Below are positions 23,056-23,128 of a stretch of DNA of 23,128 nucleotides, in pieces; within the stretch, counting starts at the first letter, position 1, and every line of letters begins with the position of its first letter. This DNA is from Paenochrobactrum pullorum. Its GTDB lineage: Bacteria > Pseudomonadota > Alphaproteobacteria > Rhizobiales > Rhizobiaceae. Under the pieces are notes generated by a model. It was not told the origin of the DNA. It worked only from the letters and a program-made list of their open reading frames with translations, and did no database searches. Where the stretch lies: positions 1 through 23,128 of the forward strand of contig NZ_JBHEEH010000023.1 of NCBI RefSeq assembly GCF_041929845.1, in the 5' to 3' direction. Made by a program: the position numbers and the translations under genes.

Positions 23056-23128
<73 letters not shown>

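Overview
The window holds almost exactly one integrated mobile element. A 50-bp direct repeat, which is the 3' two-thirds of an initiator tRNA-fMet gene, lies at 28-77 and again at 23056-23105. The right copy is part of the host tRNA gene on the minus strand, whose first bases lie beyond the window. A precise excision between the repeats would give a circle of 23,028 bp. Only about 27 bp of host DNA is visible on the left. The tRNA sequence, moderate GC content, and genes of the ArdC, DUF3768, MobC and RepA_C types suggest an alphaproteobacterium, most likely of the Hyphomicrobiales (Brucella/Ochrobactrum or a relative). The host genus is an inference, not something read directly.

Layout, left to right. 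(1) attL, paired TGCCCCTA arm-type repeats, a tyrosine integrase, an excisionase-like small DNA-binding protein and a terminator (28-1784). (2) A complete retron: a promoter-like -10, an msr-msd RNA gene (2024-2160) and a reverse transcriptase fused to a TOPRIM domain, as in retron Ec67 (type I-C). (3) An ArdC antirestriction gene and a small serine recombinase, both on the minus strand. (4) A plus-strand set of three envelope or secreted proteins, one of them LprI-like. (5) A DUF3768 gene, a glycosyltransferase-like protein, a small unknown, and a 624-residue secreted or surface protein with a self-cleaving peptidase S74 chaperone domain. (6) A mobilisation module: VirD2-like relaxase and MobC on the minus strand, an intergenic region that is the best oriT candidate, a small coiled-coil protein, a VirD4/TraG coupling protein without an obvious membrane anchor, and two tandem paralogues of unknown function. 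(7) A RepA_C-type replication initiator, a large DUF4209 protein with an HEPN-like R-x4-H motif, and an iteron/DnaA-box/AT-rich origin (22488-22646). A second TGCCCCTA pair, a strong terminator and attR close the element.

How the parts fit. Integrase and the excisionase candidate would move the element in and out of tRNA-fMet. RepA and the iterons could replicate the excised circle. MobA, MobC and the coupling protein could present it to a conjugation channel. No mating-pair-formation (T4SS) genes are present, so this reads as an integrative and mobilizable element dependent on a helper. The cargo combines phage defence (retron, perhaps the DUF4209 protein) with counter-defence (ArdC) and cell-surface functions. 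The most notable loci are the alphaproteobacterial Ec67-like retron with a recognisable RNA, the DUF4209 gene beside the origin, the unanchored coupling protein with its unknown paralogue pair, and a sequence shared upstream of ardC and the DUF3768 gene.
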